The notes under the pieces: generated by a model
The model's input: only the letters and a program-made list of their open reading frames with translations
What the model was told of the DNA's origin: nothing
Database searches by the model: none
Made by a program: the position numbers and the translations under genes
Source: Agapanthus africanus
Taxonomy: Eukaryota; Streptophyta; Magnoliopsida; Asparagales; Amaryllidaceae
Direction: 5' to 3'
NCBI GenBank assembly: GCA_030015575.1
Contig: JASDDO010000001.1
Coordinates: 142,495,988-142,559,987, forward strand
Length of the DNA: 64,000 nucleotides
Shown: one piece after another, positions 1 through 11,900 of the stretch
How positions within the stretch are numbered: the stretch's first letter is position 1
Layout: each line of letters opens with the position of its first letter

Positions 1-325
1 TACTTTTGACGCATGTCTGCTACATATTACAGGATACAGGTTCTTGGAGCGAAAACTGTGAAAAAACTAAAGATGATACAAAAGCGGAACTTTTGACCAA
101 CAAGTAGAAGGATCCTAGTCAAGCCTAGACGTAGAACAATTCACAAAGGTACAAGGCAACGCAAGGTCCAAAACGTCAAAGTGGACGGTTAAAAGACCAA
201 TACAAGCTTTTCACTGAAGATCTGGAGAAGACCCAGAAGCCAAAAGGAGAAAAGAACTAAAGAAATAGAAAGCCCAAGCAGTATAGAAGCAACCCACCAA
301 ATTACAGAGAACAATTCCCTATTTT

Positions 326-374
326 GGCCGCGGAACCGTGGCTAAACCCAGGCTGGGACTGCGGTTCCGCGGCC
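326..374. repeat. GC-rich hairpin in U3 of the G 5' LTR
   Basis: Arms GGCCGCGGAACCGTGG (326-341) and CTGCGGTTCCGCGGCC (359-374) are inverted repeats around a 17-nt loop. The 3' LTR copy (21995-22043) keeps the arms with C/T and G/A changes. It lies about 125 bp upstream of the TATA-like box, so it is probably in U3 and acts, if at all, as DNA. The same core recurs at 3741-3785 and 14685-14729. Confidence 0.85.
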
Positions 375-499
375 ATCTGATGCACGTGTCGGTGCAGAAA
401 AATGGTGGCGGTGCGTCGGTGTTTTTGTTAGGATTTTTAGGGGGTATATCTGTAATATCACATGTGCGAGCAATTGTAACCCTAATTTTCCTATTTCCT

Positions 500-507
500 T
501 ATAAATA
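500..507 (+). promoter_or_regulatory. TATA-like box of the G LTR promoter
   Basis: TATAAATA sits in an AT-rich stretch of the LTR and is conserved in the 3' LTR at 22169-22176. Its placement, roughly 40% into the LTR and downstream of the GC-rich hairpin, suits a U3/R boundary. The transcription start was not determined. Confidence 0.55.
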
Positions 508-1345
508 TGTAATCAAAAGATTGTAGGAGGGATGCCTCTTTTTGATAAATAAAATTCAGATTCTTTTGAAGATTTAAGAGCATCATTTCTGTAAGTTCTT
601 CTTTTAATTTCTGCCTTAGTTTATAATTAAATTCTTGCCTTAGATTAATTAATCTTTTGCCTTAGTTAAATCTAGTATAGAATCTCTTAAACTGCAGTAG
701 GAAATTAATCCAGTAGATTTAAAAATACACAATCTTAAAATGATGTTTTTAATAGATCCCCTAATGAGCGAGTAATTTCCTCGCTTGTCAGGGTTAGGAA
801 TAAGGGAGGGATTGAGAGATGAAGATCTCTCATCTCTTTTGTGCCCAACTATTTTTAATAACTAGAACTTCATGCATGCATGCATGATCCGCTCCCTACG
901 GCACCCTACCCACGAGGTAACGGTGAAACCGTAGTATAAAAGACCGGACATGCATGTCTTCCATGAAGGTTAGAGCAATTATTAGTAAAGGACGGACAAG
1001 GATCTAGAGGAAGAAACTTCGTTTCTTCCCAATCATCTTAATCCCCTTTACTAATAATTGCTATAACTTCTAAAAAGATTTAATTTAGGGCATTGAAAGA
1101 GATGTGACATTCAATCTTATCAAACTCCACCTTAAACCTAACCCTAGCAAGTTTCTAATCATCATACAACTTAGTTTTTAGATTCAATTAAAAGACCAAA
1201 CAACCATTGGAATTAGCTCGTAAGAACACTTAGGAAAATTACACATCCCTGTGGACTGACCCATACTCACCGGCTAGCTGCAAAGCGACGCCGTTCTTGA
1301 TTGCGGTAAATTATTTTTTATCGATAAAAATCTATTTTAATCAAA

Positions 1346-1364
1346 TGGCGCCGTTGCCGGGGAT
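1346..1364 (+). promoter_or_regulatory. Primer binding site of G, tRNA-Asp type
   Basis: TGGCGCCGTTGCCGGGGAT is complementary to the 3' end of plant tRNA-Asp(GUC) over 19 bases, with two spacer bases after the LTR. A tRNA-Asp primer is characteristic of Athila-type elements. The non-coding leader continues to 1609 and resumes at 3720. Confidence 0.85.
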
Positions 1365-1609
1365 GGCGTAAAAATTTCCTTTTTGTAATTTCGGGTTGAT
1401 ATAAATTTTTAAATCATAAAAATCTGAAAATAGAAAAAGTACAAAAAAAAATTTATCAATTTTTATCTGTTTGAAGGGTTTATCGTTTGAATTTTACAGG
1501 AACAGCGAAGAATCTCGGATCTGGAAAATTCCAGAGTGCTAAACAGAAAACGTTACATCATAACAGAGAGGAAACTCAACAGCAGGACCGTACAATTTTT
1601 ACAGAACCT

Positions 1610-3719
1610 TGTAAGTCTACGGTAGCGCCCCGGTCGTCAAATTGACGCCAAATGCGGAACAAAAACTTTTAGCTGGTGCTATCGTATACTATAACCCGGA
1701 TCTGCCAATTTTACTAAACTAAGAAACTGTAAAGAGAGTACAAAGGTTATACCGAACGATCCGAGTCCTTCGTTCTTTAACCATCATCCCACGCTCCATT
1801 GCGGCTGCTCCGATCTCGTCGATCTCCGATCTTCTCGTCCAGGTGGCACCACGTCAACGATTCTTTAAACGGGCTCCCGCCTCTGACTCGAGGCAACTCG
1901 GTCGTCAAGTTTGCTAAAAGAGACGACCAAGATTGATGTAGAGAATGAGTAGAATATTTTGTCTCACTTCGTCCAAAACCGTGGACGATCGGTTAATGAA
2001 GTTGCTACTCGAAATGAAATGGAATGAGAAATGAGTTATCAAATTTCCATGCATCCAAAACCATAGTCTTTTTTTCCAAAATCAAATCAATCTCACACTC
2101 TCTCTCACAATGGGGGGCCGGCCAATAAATATGAAGATGGAGGTGATGGTAGGAGCAAAGAGGGTGACCACAAGGATAAATATCATGAACAAATATCCTT
2201 AGGTTAAACAAGAATCATTAATGTTAAAGCATGAGTCATTAAAACCTAGTCATCATATAATAAATGCAAAGATGAGTCACCCGCCACCTCATCATCCTAG
2301 TCACCATTTCTAGAACCTTCTAGAAGCATGACTCACCCTCATCCAAGAAAAGATAAATCCGTCTTTAACCGAATGTTAAAAAACGGCTGATAGAAAACTG
2401 GAAACTGGCAACTTCCAAAAGCGATCCTGAAACGAATTTCAGGATAACCCCGTAACTGTATAAACATACCCGCATTTATATTACGACCGAATACAAATGC
2501 AACTGAGACAAAGATATTATATCTACTCAATATAATACTCGGATCCGGCTTAAACCAAAGCCCACCAGTATTATCTGCCCGAAATATGATACATGCGTAA
2601 ACGCACGTGCATTTTCCGAACCCTGCCATAAAACCATACGGTATCTACAACGTTTCGCCCGAACTTAGGAAACTGTCTGTGGGGGACTCTAATGACTCGT
2701 CAGTACCCTGGCAGTGGGTTTAACCACAAGCCGTCAGCGACACTAGCTATGCGTAACGGCTGCCCATGGACTGACCTCAAGGGAGGCCGACGAGCGAACT
2801 CATCCGGAAACCCTACTAAGCCTAACAGTGACAATATATATACAGTCCGGTCCGTTCGTCTATGAGTATCGCATATCTGCCTATGGGGCTAGTAACGTCA
2901 GACCCCCAATAGCAGTATAAGTCGTGTCGGAGTGTAGCCCAATAACACCCTGAAATACTACTGGAGTACCTACCAGTAAATCTCCTGCCACGGCCGTGGG
3001 CTTTGTGTAATGGCTCTCCTAGACACAGCACGATCTCACCCCCAATACCGGGAGAGACGAATCCCCTGCCGATCCGCTTACGTGCCTCCATGTGGCTCGA
3101 GACTGTACCCAAAAACTACCTGTTTGCACGACTCCTTTGAGCCGTGGTAGGGTAGAAATCAAAGCACAGTGGGAACTCACACGAGACAAATGACGACCTC
3201 AGGTCGATGAACTAACCTGTACACATGTCACCAGGGAACTGCTATCTGACGATATGTATAATACCAACTAGCAGATTCCCGGCGAGTCCTGTCCGGTGTA
3301 CTCAAAACCCAATGAGCACCTGTATACATCTTAGGTGATCCAACTGACACCAGTGGCTTGTGAGACCGGCCACTGCCCCTCGTCGGGGTCTCGACTGTAT
3401 ACACTAGTCTACTCCGGAGTATCGATGCCCTGTCTCGAAACTCCCACGACTAGGGACCACAATTAAGGATATGCTTATAAACTACCCAACTCTCACGTAT
3501 ATGATCGCCATCATACTGTTGGTAGTAAAGCAAGATCCTAAGGGCTCTATCAAAGTGTAACAGTGATCAGTCACCTGAACCTGTACACGACTGATAAAGG
3601 CAAACCAGATAGCATACTACATCTCGAGTAAGACTGTCCTACCGGTATAGGTCCTTCTCAATTATTGCAATCACGTACCTGCGATCCAATAATTGACTCT
3701 GAGAGCACTATCTCCAACA
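1610..3719 (-). mobile_element. Solo LTR S1 of an Angela-type copia element
   Basis: It begins TGTAAGTCTACGG and ends ATCTCCAACA. Sequence from about 2460 to the end matches the LTR of element A (for example the block with GCACGACTCCTTTGAGCC) at clearly lower identity. No internal element region is present, so it is a solo LTR left by LTR-LTR recombination. The flanks AACCT (1605-1609) and AACCC (3720-3724) look like a 5-bp target duplication with one later change. Orientation is inferred from element A. It lies in the untranslated leader of G, so it did not cut a gene. It is more diverged from A's LTRs than those are from each other, hence a different subfamily. Confidence 0.85.
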
Positions 3720-4598
3720 AACCCTAATTCCACCACGCAACCGCGGAACCGCGGCTCAGGAGCGCCTCAAGCCGCGGAACCGCGGCGTGATTGCCACGTC
3801 AGCTCCTCAACTTTTGTCAGTTTATTCTCTTTACCCCCCTCTACCAACCTCCATATATCTTTTTGCGACATTTTCTGCAGGATTTCTTTGCGCTAAAAAT
3901 CTTCTTTCCCCTTCTAAATAACAGATTTTCTGCAGGTTTCTTTGCGCCGCGCTAAAAATAATTAATTGCAAGTGAATTTACTGTTTTGCATATTTTAATT
4001 GGACTTTAAGAGGCTATTGACCAAACTCAGATTGGGTGGGGATTTTATCACCCTTCCCAGGACCCCCGAAAAGCACTTAAAGCATTTGCATTTACCACTC
4101 TTAATTAAAAAAATACTAGACTCAGCCCTAAGGACGTCGAGCTCAATAGGACAAAGGACTAGTCATAGGCATCAGCCGTTAATCCTAACCTGACTTTGCG
4201 GTGTCTAGGCAAGTGTGTCAAGGCAAGTGGTTACTTAATTAGGACCGCTACTTGTAGCGGGGAGCTTCCCACTTACCTAGCACTTACCTGGCCGCAATTG
4301 GCGGTGAAGAGGCGATTTGAGGTCCTATTTCTAATCCTAGTTAGGAGCTGTCTAGCTGACCTAGGTGACCCTAGATCTAGGCCTGATTGTGCATGTGTGG
4401 TTGATCGCAATTGTGTCACAAGTCTCTTTTCAAAAATCTTTTGCAAAAATTTCACATAAAAAAAATATAAACTTTTCAAAACTTGCAACTTGTCGCTAAA
4501 GAAACCTTGCAACTCACTTACACCACTTCCTTTCATTGACGTTTTCTTACCTTCACATTCTGTCTTTCATTTTTCTGACTACACAACCCCTTTAGTGT
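3720..4598 (+). other. Rest of the G leader, non-coding
   Basis: This untranslated leader lies between S1 and gag. It carries two direct copies of CCGCGGAACCGCGG (3741-3754 and 3772-3785) and a short imperfect duplication around TTTTCTGCAGG-TTTCTTTGCG (about 3869-3890 and 3923-3950). No credible coding frame is seen. Confidence 0.7.
3741..3785 (+). repeat. Paired CCGCGGAACCGCGG motifs in the G leader
   Basis: Two identical 14-mers in direct orientation are 17 bp apart. Leaving S1 out, they lie roughly 260 nt downstream of the PBS. The same 14-mer forms the arms of hairpins in the G LTRs and in the leader of copia element A. Confidence 0.85.
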
Positions 4599-7075
4599 AT
4601 GTCACTTTGGACTAGGGACACTAACGCCCGATTAGTCCGTGTTTCGTTGGTACCGACCGACGAACCTTTCAACACCGAAGTCGAAATTCCGTCCACTTCC
4701 TTACCTCCACCATCAAATTCTTTTTCCGAAGGTATGTCGGGATACAATCCTAACAATACCTTACCGACGGGAATGATTCCACCTCCGTTAGGTGCGAATA
4801 ACCCGAATCAACCGCCTGTTGAAGCGCCCACACGAGTCGCGCTCCAGGATCTTTTCTACCCTGTCCGCACTTCTTTACCTACCTGTCTTTCACCCCCACC
4901 GGCAAATGGGGACAATTTTGAAATAAAACCACATTTCATCAATATGCTGCCAAAATTTCATGGTTTGGAATCAGAAGATGCGTATATTTTTATTAATAAA
5001 TTCCAAAGCGTTTGCGTTATGATGAAAACGACCCAATTAAGTGATGACGCTATAAGGCTAAGGGTCATTCCTTTCACCTTATGTGACTTAGCCGAGAAGT
5101 GGCTATACAGCACAGCATCACATTCCATTAGAAATTGGGACGAGTTTGTGAAAGCCTTTCTTAAAAAGTTCTATCCTCATCACAAAACTGCTAGAATCCG
5201 CAATGAGATTATACAATTTTCACAGCTTCGTTCCGAACCATTTTGGAAGTGTTTTGAGAGATTTAAAGTCCTACTTGTTCAATGCCCTCATCATGGGATC
5301 GAAAGTTGGCAACTTTGCCAAACATTATACGAGAGATTAAACTCGGCAACGAAGCAGTTGCTAGAAACCATCTGTCAAGGTCACTTTCTCTCCAAATCTA
5401 GTGAGGAAGCGTGGCAGTTTCTTGAGGATCTTAGTAAACAAACAATTCAGTGGGAGAGCACCAAGACTGCATCATCTTCTTCTAGTGGTCAATCTAGGGA
5501 AGGCATACATCAAGTAGAGATGTCGATTGCTATGAAGGCCGAGATGGCCGCTCTTACGAAAAAGCTAGAAGCGATTGAGACCAAAATCTCATCGCCTTCT
5601 CCTGCCCCCGTTATGCCTCCACGAACTGTTTGTGCTTGTTGTGCGGATCCATCACATCTCACCGAAGAGTGTCCTTACAATGCATCTACTCAAGGACAGG
5701 ATCAAGTCAATGCTGCCTTTCAGCAACGACAAAGAAACGATCCATACTCTTCGACATACAATCCGGGGTGGAGGAGTTACCCAAATTTCGCTTGGAACCA
5801 AAATCAACAATTCCAAGGAAATAACAATTTTCAAAGGCCTCCTCCTCCACAACAACAACAAGCACCTCTACAGACTCAATTTCAACAGCAACATTTTCAA
5901 CAGCAACCTTACCCTAATCAAGTGAACAATTTTGTGCCTAAAAATTCTTACCCGCCAAACAATTTTGTTCAACCTAATAATGACAAGGTTACTTCGCTCG
6001 AAAGAAGTCTAGATGCGTTCCTAAAGCAATCTACACAATCTATAGCAAGATTAGAGACTTCTATTCAATCTTTGGTGCAAAACAGTGCCTCACACGATCA
6101 AAGCATCAAATCTATTGAGGCACAAATTGCACAACTCAATGCAGCATTGAGCGAGCGAGAAAAAAAAAAGCTCCCATCTCAACCACTACCCAATCCCGGT
6201 CATGCACATGCTACATATCAACAGCAAAATCATAACGTAAATTCTGTGACCACGTTGAGATCCGGAAAAGTGTTGCAAAACAATGTGGGTATTAACCATG
6301 ACACCCCTGCCGGTGGTTCTTCTTCACCTTCTTCTTCTTCGTTAGAGCCTATTCTCCATCCTTCACACGGCTCTACTTCATCTAGCTTGAACAGACCCAC
6401 TTCTCACAACACGAACACATCTACACGGGGTTCCGTTCCAACTCAACAATCTGATCCGCAAAAATTGGACTCAACAACATTTCAAAATGTACCTTTTCTA
6501 AACTGATTGAGATCCAATAAACCAACTCCACAGATGGAGAAGATTGTAAAGTTGTTCAAACAGGTCAGCATAAATATCCCTCTTTTGGATGCAATCCAAC
6601 AAGTTCCTTCATATGCAAAAATCTTAAAGGACTTATGCACCAAAAAGAAGAAGTCACAAGTACCAAAGAAAGTTTTCGTGGCTAGTGCTATTAGTGATGC
6701 TATTGTAAATTCTTTACCCCCAAAGCAAAAGGACCCCGGTTGTCCTACTATTTCGATAACAATTAGGGACAAAAACATCAATAGAGCACTATTAGATCTT
6801 GGTGCTAGTGTCAATTTGCTACCTTATTCTGTGTACGAGCATTAGGCGTTGGAGAGCTTAAGCCCACTCACTGCACTCTCCAAATGGTCGACCGATCAAT
6901 CACCCATCCTATGGGAGAGTTGGAGGATGTGTTAATTAGAGTTGGGGATTTCATCTTTCCCGTAGACTTTATTATTATGGATACACAACCTGTCACTAAC
7001 CCCCGGAGTCAAATTCCGGTGATACTTGGTCGACCATTCCTGGCGACTTCTAACGCAGTGATCAATTGTCGTAAC
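4599..7075 (+). pseudogene. Gag-protease region of Athila-like element G, broken
   Basis: Gag forms the structural particle and the aspartic protease cleaves the polyprotein. The gag frame runs from ATG 4599 for 635 codons. It has the Ty3-type gag core (FHGLESEDAY, CPHHGIESW, about residues 118-285), a CX2CX4HX4C zinc knuckle (about residues 348-361) and a long Gln/Asn/Pro-rich tail. TGA at 6504-6506 interrupts the frame; it looks like CGA to TGA. Protease follows in the same frame with the DLGASVNLLP active-site motif typical of Athila. A one-base loss near 6838-6845 then shifts the frame, which resumes with the conserved ILGRPFLAT motif. Element A entered at 7075; with A and one GTAAC removed, the frame runs on correctly into 16827, so A itself did not cause a frameshift. 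Confidence 0.9.
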
Positions 7076-8958
7076 TGTAAGTCGATGTAGTACACCCCAG
7101 TACTTGTGGGGAGGCGGAATTTTCAAAAAACGATCATGTTTAAAGAACGAACATCGACTAACCGCTTGAATCGAAGCTAAACTATAAATAACCGTACACA
7201 AAGAGTTTCTTATCAATTGTGTTTAGGGATTATACCTAATGAAACCGGTCCTTCGTCTTTGTGTCCTCCTTTGTTCTCCTCGACCTTCTCCAGGTAGTAG
7301 ACGATCCACCCGAGAGCAAAACACCAAGCTACACCTCTAACTTGAGGTAACTAATCTACTTTGATTGCTAATCAAAGAAGAAAGGATGATATAGAGTGAA
7401 GGTAATGGATGTTTAAGTCTAACTAATCCTTTGATCTCAACACATGAGGATTAAGGATTAGGGTTTGAAGATGAGAGCTTGAGGAGAGAGAAGATGATAA
7501 TGATAATGAGATGAGATTGTGAGTATCATAATATATTATGAAGCATTCTCATTTAAAAGATAAATGAATAAATGTGATGAATAAGCATGCTTCATAAATG
7601 CTAAGTGGTGATTCATTAAGCATGTGTCATTATCATTTATGGTGCAATAATGATAATGATGAATCACCCTCATGACTCACAATCTTATCCAAAGTAACCT
7701 CCTTAGTCACATCTTCTAGAAGCTTCTCGCACAATTACGAGAACGCCCCTCCGATCCGCAAAAATACGGAAAAACTTTAGACTGTAAAAATCCAATAACC
7801 GGATACCAGTAACTGGCTTAAACCAAAGCCGACTGGTAAAAACTGTCCGAAAGTCGTACGTGCGTAAACGCACGTATGCATCCGAACCCTTTGTCGCAAA
7901 ACCATGCAACCTCTATATCGTTTCGCCTGGAGTAGGAAACTCTCTGTGTGGGACTCTAGAGACTCGACTACTACGCTGGCAGTGGGTTTAACCACAGACC
8001 GCAAGCGGCACTAGCTGTACGTAACGGTCCCCAGGTAGTTGTCGATAAGAAGGCCGATGAGGAAACCCATCCGAACTCCTACTGAGTCTGATGTGACAAT
8101 CTCCATACAGTCCGGTCCGTTCGTCCAAGACTATCGCATATCGGGCCTAGGGGGGCGGCAAGCGTCAGTCCCCTAATAGCGGTATAAGTCGTGTCGGAGG
8201 GAAGCCCATTACACCCTGAGAAACTACTGGAACCTACCAGCAAATCTCGCTTGCCCTGGCCAGGGACTTTGCATAATGGCTCTCTAACACAGCACGATAT
8301 CTACTCCCAATACCGGGAGGGACGAATCCTGTCTAACCGCCACTGCCTCTAAGTGCTCGGGACTGCACCCAACTACTACCTGTTTGCACGACTCCTTTGA
8401 GCCGTGGTAGGGTAGCAATCTAAGAACAGTGGGACACACTCGAGGCGAAGTAGCAGTGTCAAGTCTGCGGACTATGCTGTACTCATGTCACCTGGGAACT
8501 GCTCACTGACGACTGGTATCAAACCAACCAACAGTTCCCCGTGAGTCCTGTCCGGTGTACCCGTAACCTAACGAGCACCTGCATACTATCTCCAGTACTA
8601 CGTACCGACGGCTGTGGGACAGACCATCTCCCCAACTGGGATGAGAAGCGTACACACTATTCTACTCCGGAGTATCGATGCTCTGTCTCGATAATCCAAC
8701 GACCAGGGACCTGAATAAGGATGTGCTTATAGACTACCCAGCCCCCACTAGTGTGACTGCCATCACAACGCTGGTAGACAAGCAAGATCCTTAGAGCTCT
8801 ATCAATACGTACACTCACATATTAAGATAGAAAAACCAAGTAGCATACTACCATCTTTAGCAAGACTGTTATATACATGTGAATATCCCAAGCTTCCATC
8901 AAGTAATATACAAACTAGTATGATACAGTAATGGCCTTCTAGGGCATAAACACTAACA
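7076..8958 (-). repeat. 3' LTR of element A (left on the plus strand)
   Basis: It starts TGTAAGTCGATG and ends CACTAACA on the plus strand. It is the same length as the right LTR. Two short minus-strand frames here (7703-8004) are only LTR sequence and recur unchanged in the other LTR. Confidence 0.95.
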
Positions 8959-8972
8959 ATCTCCCACTTGCA
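8959..8972 (-). promoter_or_regulatory. Polypurine tract of element A
   Basis: In element sense the sequence TGCAAGTGGGAGAT directly follows the TAG stop and touches the 3' LTR. It would prime plus-strand DNA synthesis. Nearly the same tract precedes the 3' LTRs of elements B and C. Confidence 0.8.
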
Positions 8973-11900
8973 CTAGGGCCATGTACTGGCATATCGTAGA
9001 CCGATGATCTCGAGTAGCCTCTCGAACTGAATCTGAGGAAGGGCCTTCATGAATGGATCAGCAATGTTCTCTTCAGAAGCAACTCTCCGAACCTCGATCT
9101 CCTGACGATCAATGATCTCCCTGATCAGGTGATACCGCCTTAAGATGTGTCTGGACTTCTGATGGGACCTTGGTTCCTTTGCTAAAGCTATAGCTCCGTT
9201 GTTGTCGCAATACAGAGGTATTGGATCAGCTATGGTAGGAACCACCTGAAGTTCTGTTAGGAACTTCTTCATCCAGACTGCTTCTTTTGCGGCATCGCAA
9301 GCAGCTATATACTCCGCTTCCATCGTCGAGTCAGCAACGGTGTCCTGCTTGGAGCTCTTCCAGCACACCGCCCCTCCATTGAGGGTAAAGACATAACCCG
9401 ACATGGACTTGGAATCGTCCTTATCACTCTGGAAGCCGGAATCAGCAAAGGCCTCCAACCTGAGGTCTTTTCCGCCGTAAACCAAGAACATCTCCTTAGT
9501 CCTCCTCAGGTACTTGAGAATGTTCTTTACTGCTATCCAGTGTTTCTCCCCTGGGTCTGACTGATACCGGCTTACCACGCTCAGTGCGTAAGCTACATCT
9601 GGTCTGGTACATAACATCGCATACATTATAGAGCCTACCGCAGAGGCGTAGGGTATAATAGACATGCGTTCCCTTTCCAAATCAGTTTTGGGAGACATCT
9701 CTTTGGAGAGGGTGATTCCATGACAAGCCGGTAAATTACCGCACTTAGAATCTTCCATACTGAATCTTTTCAGTACAGTGTCGATATACCTGGACTGCGA
9801 AAGTCCCAACATCCTCTTGGATCTATCACGATAGATCCGGATCCCCAGAATGTAAGAGGCATCACCCAGGTCTTTCATGGAGAACCTGTGTGACAAGAAT
9901 CCTTTGACAGATTGTAACATAGGAATGTCATTTCCTATCAATAGAATGTCATCCACGTACAAGACGAGGAATACGACACTTCTGGCCACAACTTTACTAT
10001 ATATGCACGGTTCATCTGGATTTTTGACAAAGTCATATTCTTTGACTGTCTCATCAAAACAGATGTTCCAACTCCGCGATGCCTGCTTTAGTCCATAAAT
10101 GGACTTAAGCAGCTTGCATACTTTCCCGCTGCTTCCACTCTGATTGAAACCCTCTGGCTGATCCATATAGAAGCTCTCTTCTAAATTTCCATTCAGAAAA
10201 GCCGTCTTTACGTCCATCTGCCATATTTCATAATCATGGAAGGCAGCAATAGCAAGAAGGACCCGAATGGATTTGAGCATAGCCACTGGAGAAAAAGTTT
10301 CGTCATAGTCCAAACCAGGTCTTTGACGAAAACCCTTTGCAACAAGTCTAGCCTTATAGGTTTCCACATGTCCATCTACACCAATCTTTTTCTTGAAGAT
10401 CCATTTGCATCCTATGGGTTTTACCCCATCTGGAGCAAAGTCCAAAGTCCATACTTTGTTGGTGTACATGGACTCCATCTCGGTCCGCATTGCATCTAGC
10501 CATCGTACTGAGTCGCCGCTCTGGATGGCCTGCTGGAAGTCAGTAGGTTCATCATCATCTATGATGCAATCCTCTCTATCCCCGTCTATGAGAAAACCGT
10601 AGTATCTCTCAGGCGGATGAGACGGCCTACTACTCCTGCGGAGGGGTGCGGGAATGTTCTGTTCTTGTTGAACTACCGGTTCTACCAAACTTTCAGTATT
10701 AGTTTGTGGTTCTGGAATTTCTTCCAGTTCTATTTCGCTCCCACTTGATTCCTTTTCCAAAAACTGATGTTCTAGAAAATGGGCATTACGAGAAACAAAC
10801 ACCTTTTGTTCCTCTGCGTAATAGAATAGATATCCCCTGGAGTGCTTTGGATATCCCACAAACTTACACTTTACTGATCGTGCCTCGAGCTTGTCCACAT
10901 GCTGCTTTTTAACAAAAGCTGGACATCCCCAAATCTTTATATACTGTAGATGGGGTTTCTTCCCACTCCACATCTGATATGGTGTGGTAGGCACAGTCTT
11001 GATAGGAACCATGTTCAAAAGATATGCTGCTGATTCTAGCGCATAACCCCAGAAAGATCGCGGTAACTCAGCATTACTCATCATGGATCGTATCATATCC
11101 AATAGGGTTCGATTCCGTCTCTCCGATACACCGTTATGCTGTGGAGTGTATGGAGGAGTAAGCTGAGAGAGAATTCCTTTCTCTTTTAGGTAACCTAGGA
11201 ACTCGGCACTTAAGTATTCTCCACCTCGATCAGATCTTAGTGTCTTAATACTTTTGCCGGTTTGGTTTTCTACTTCATTCTTATACTCTTGGAATTTCTC
11301 AAAAGCCTCGGATTTATGTTTCATCAGATAAATGAATCTGTATCTTGAGTAATCATCCGTGAAAGTAATGAAATAGGAAAAACCACCTCTCGCATGTGTA
11401 GACATTGGACCGCATACATCGCTGTGTATGAGTCCTAAGAGCTCGCTCGCTCTTACTCCTTGTCCAGTAAATGGAGTCTTTGTCATCTTTCCTTTGAGAC
11501 AGGATTGACAAGTGTCATAAGATTGATATTCGAACGTGTCCAAATATCCTTCTCTATGCAACTTAGTCAACCTTCTCTCATTGATGTGACCCAGTCTACA
11601 ATGCCATAAGAAAGCTTTATTTAAATCTGGAGACTTTCTTTTTAGTGTGTTCTGGACATTGAAAATTTGGAGTTGGTTTAAAACATATATGCCGTTATTT
11701 AGAGTACCGGACCCAATCAAACCATGATTAAGGTGGATGTTAACAACATCTCTTACAAACGTGAAATCATAACCTTTATTTGATAACAAGGAAACTGATA
11801 TGATATTACACGTTAAGCTTGGTACAAAATAACAGTTATGCAAAACCAAAATATGTCCACTCGTCAATCCTAGGTGATAATCCCCGACGGACGCAGCTCC

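Larger units (their letters stand above)
1..1343 (+). repeat. 5' LTR of element G (first 63 bp outside window)
   Basis: This matches 21669-23012 almost base for base. It ends in TTTTAATCA, three bases before the PBS. It contains a GC-rich hairpin (326-374), a TATA-like box (500-507) and a TCTCATCTCT-rich stretch near 830. Confidence 0.95.

Noticed and set aside
2339-3112. Minus-strand frames of 96 codons in the G leader
   Set aside because: They lie wholly inside solo LTR S1 and have no protein similarity I recognise.
7703-8004. Two minus-strand frames repeated at 15566-15867
   Set aside because: They are identical because they are the two LTRs of element A; non-coding.
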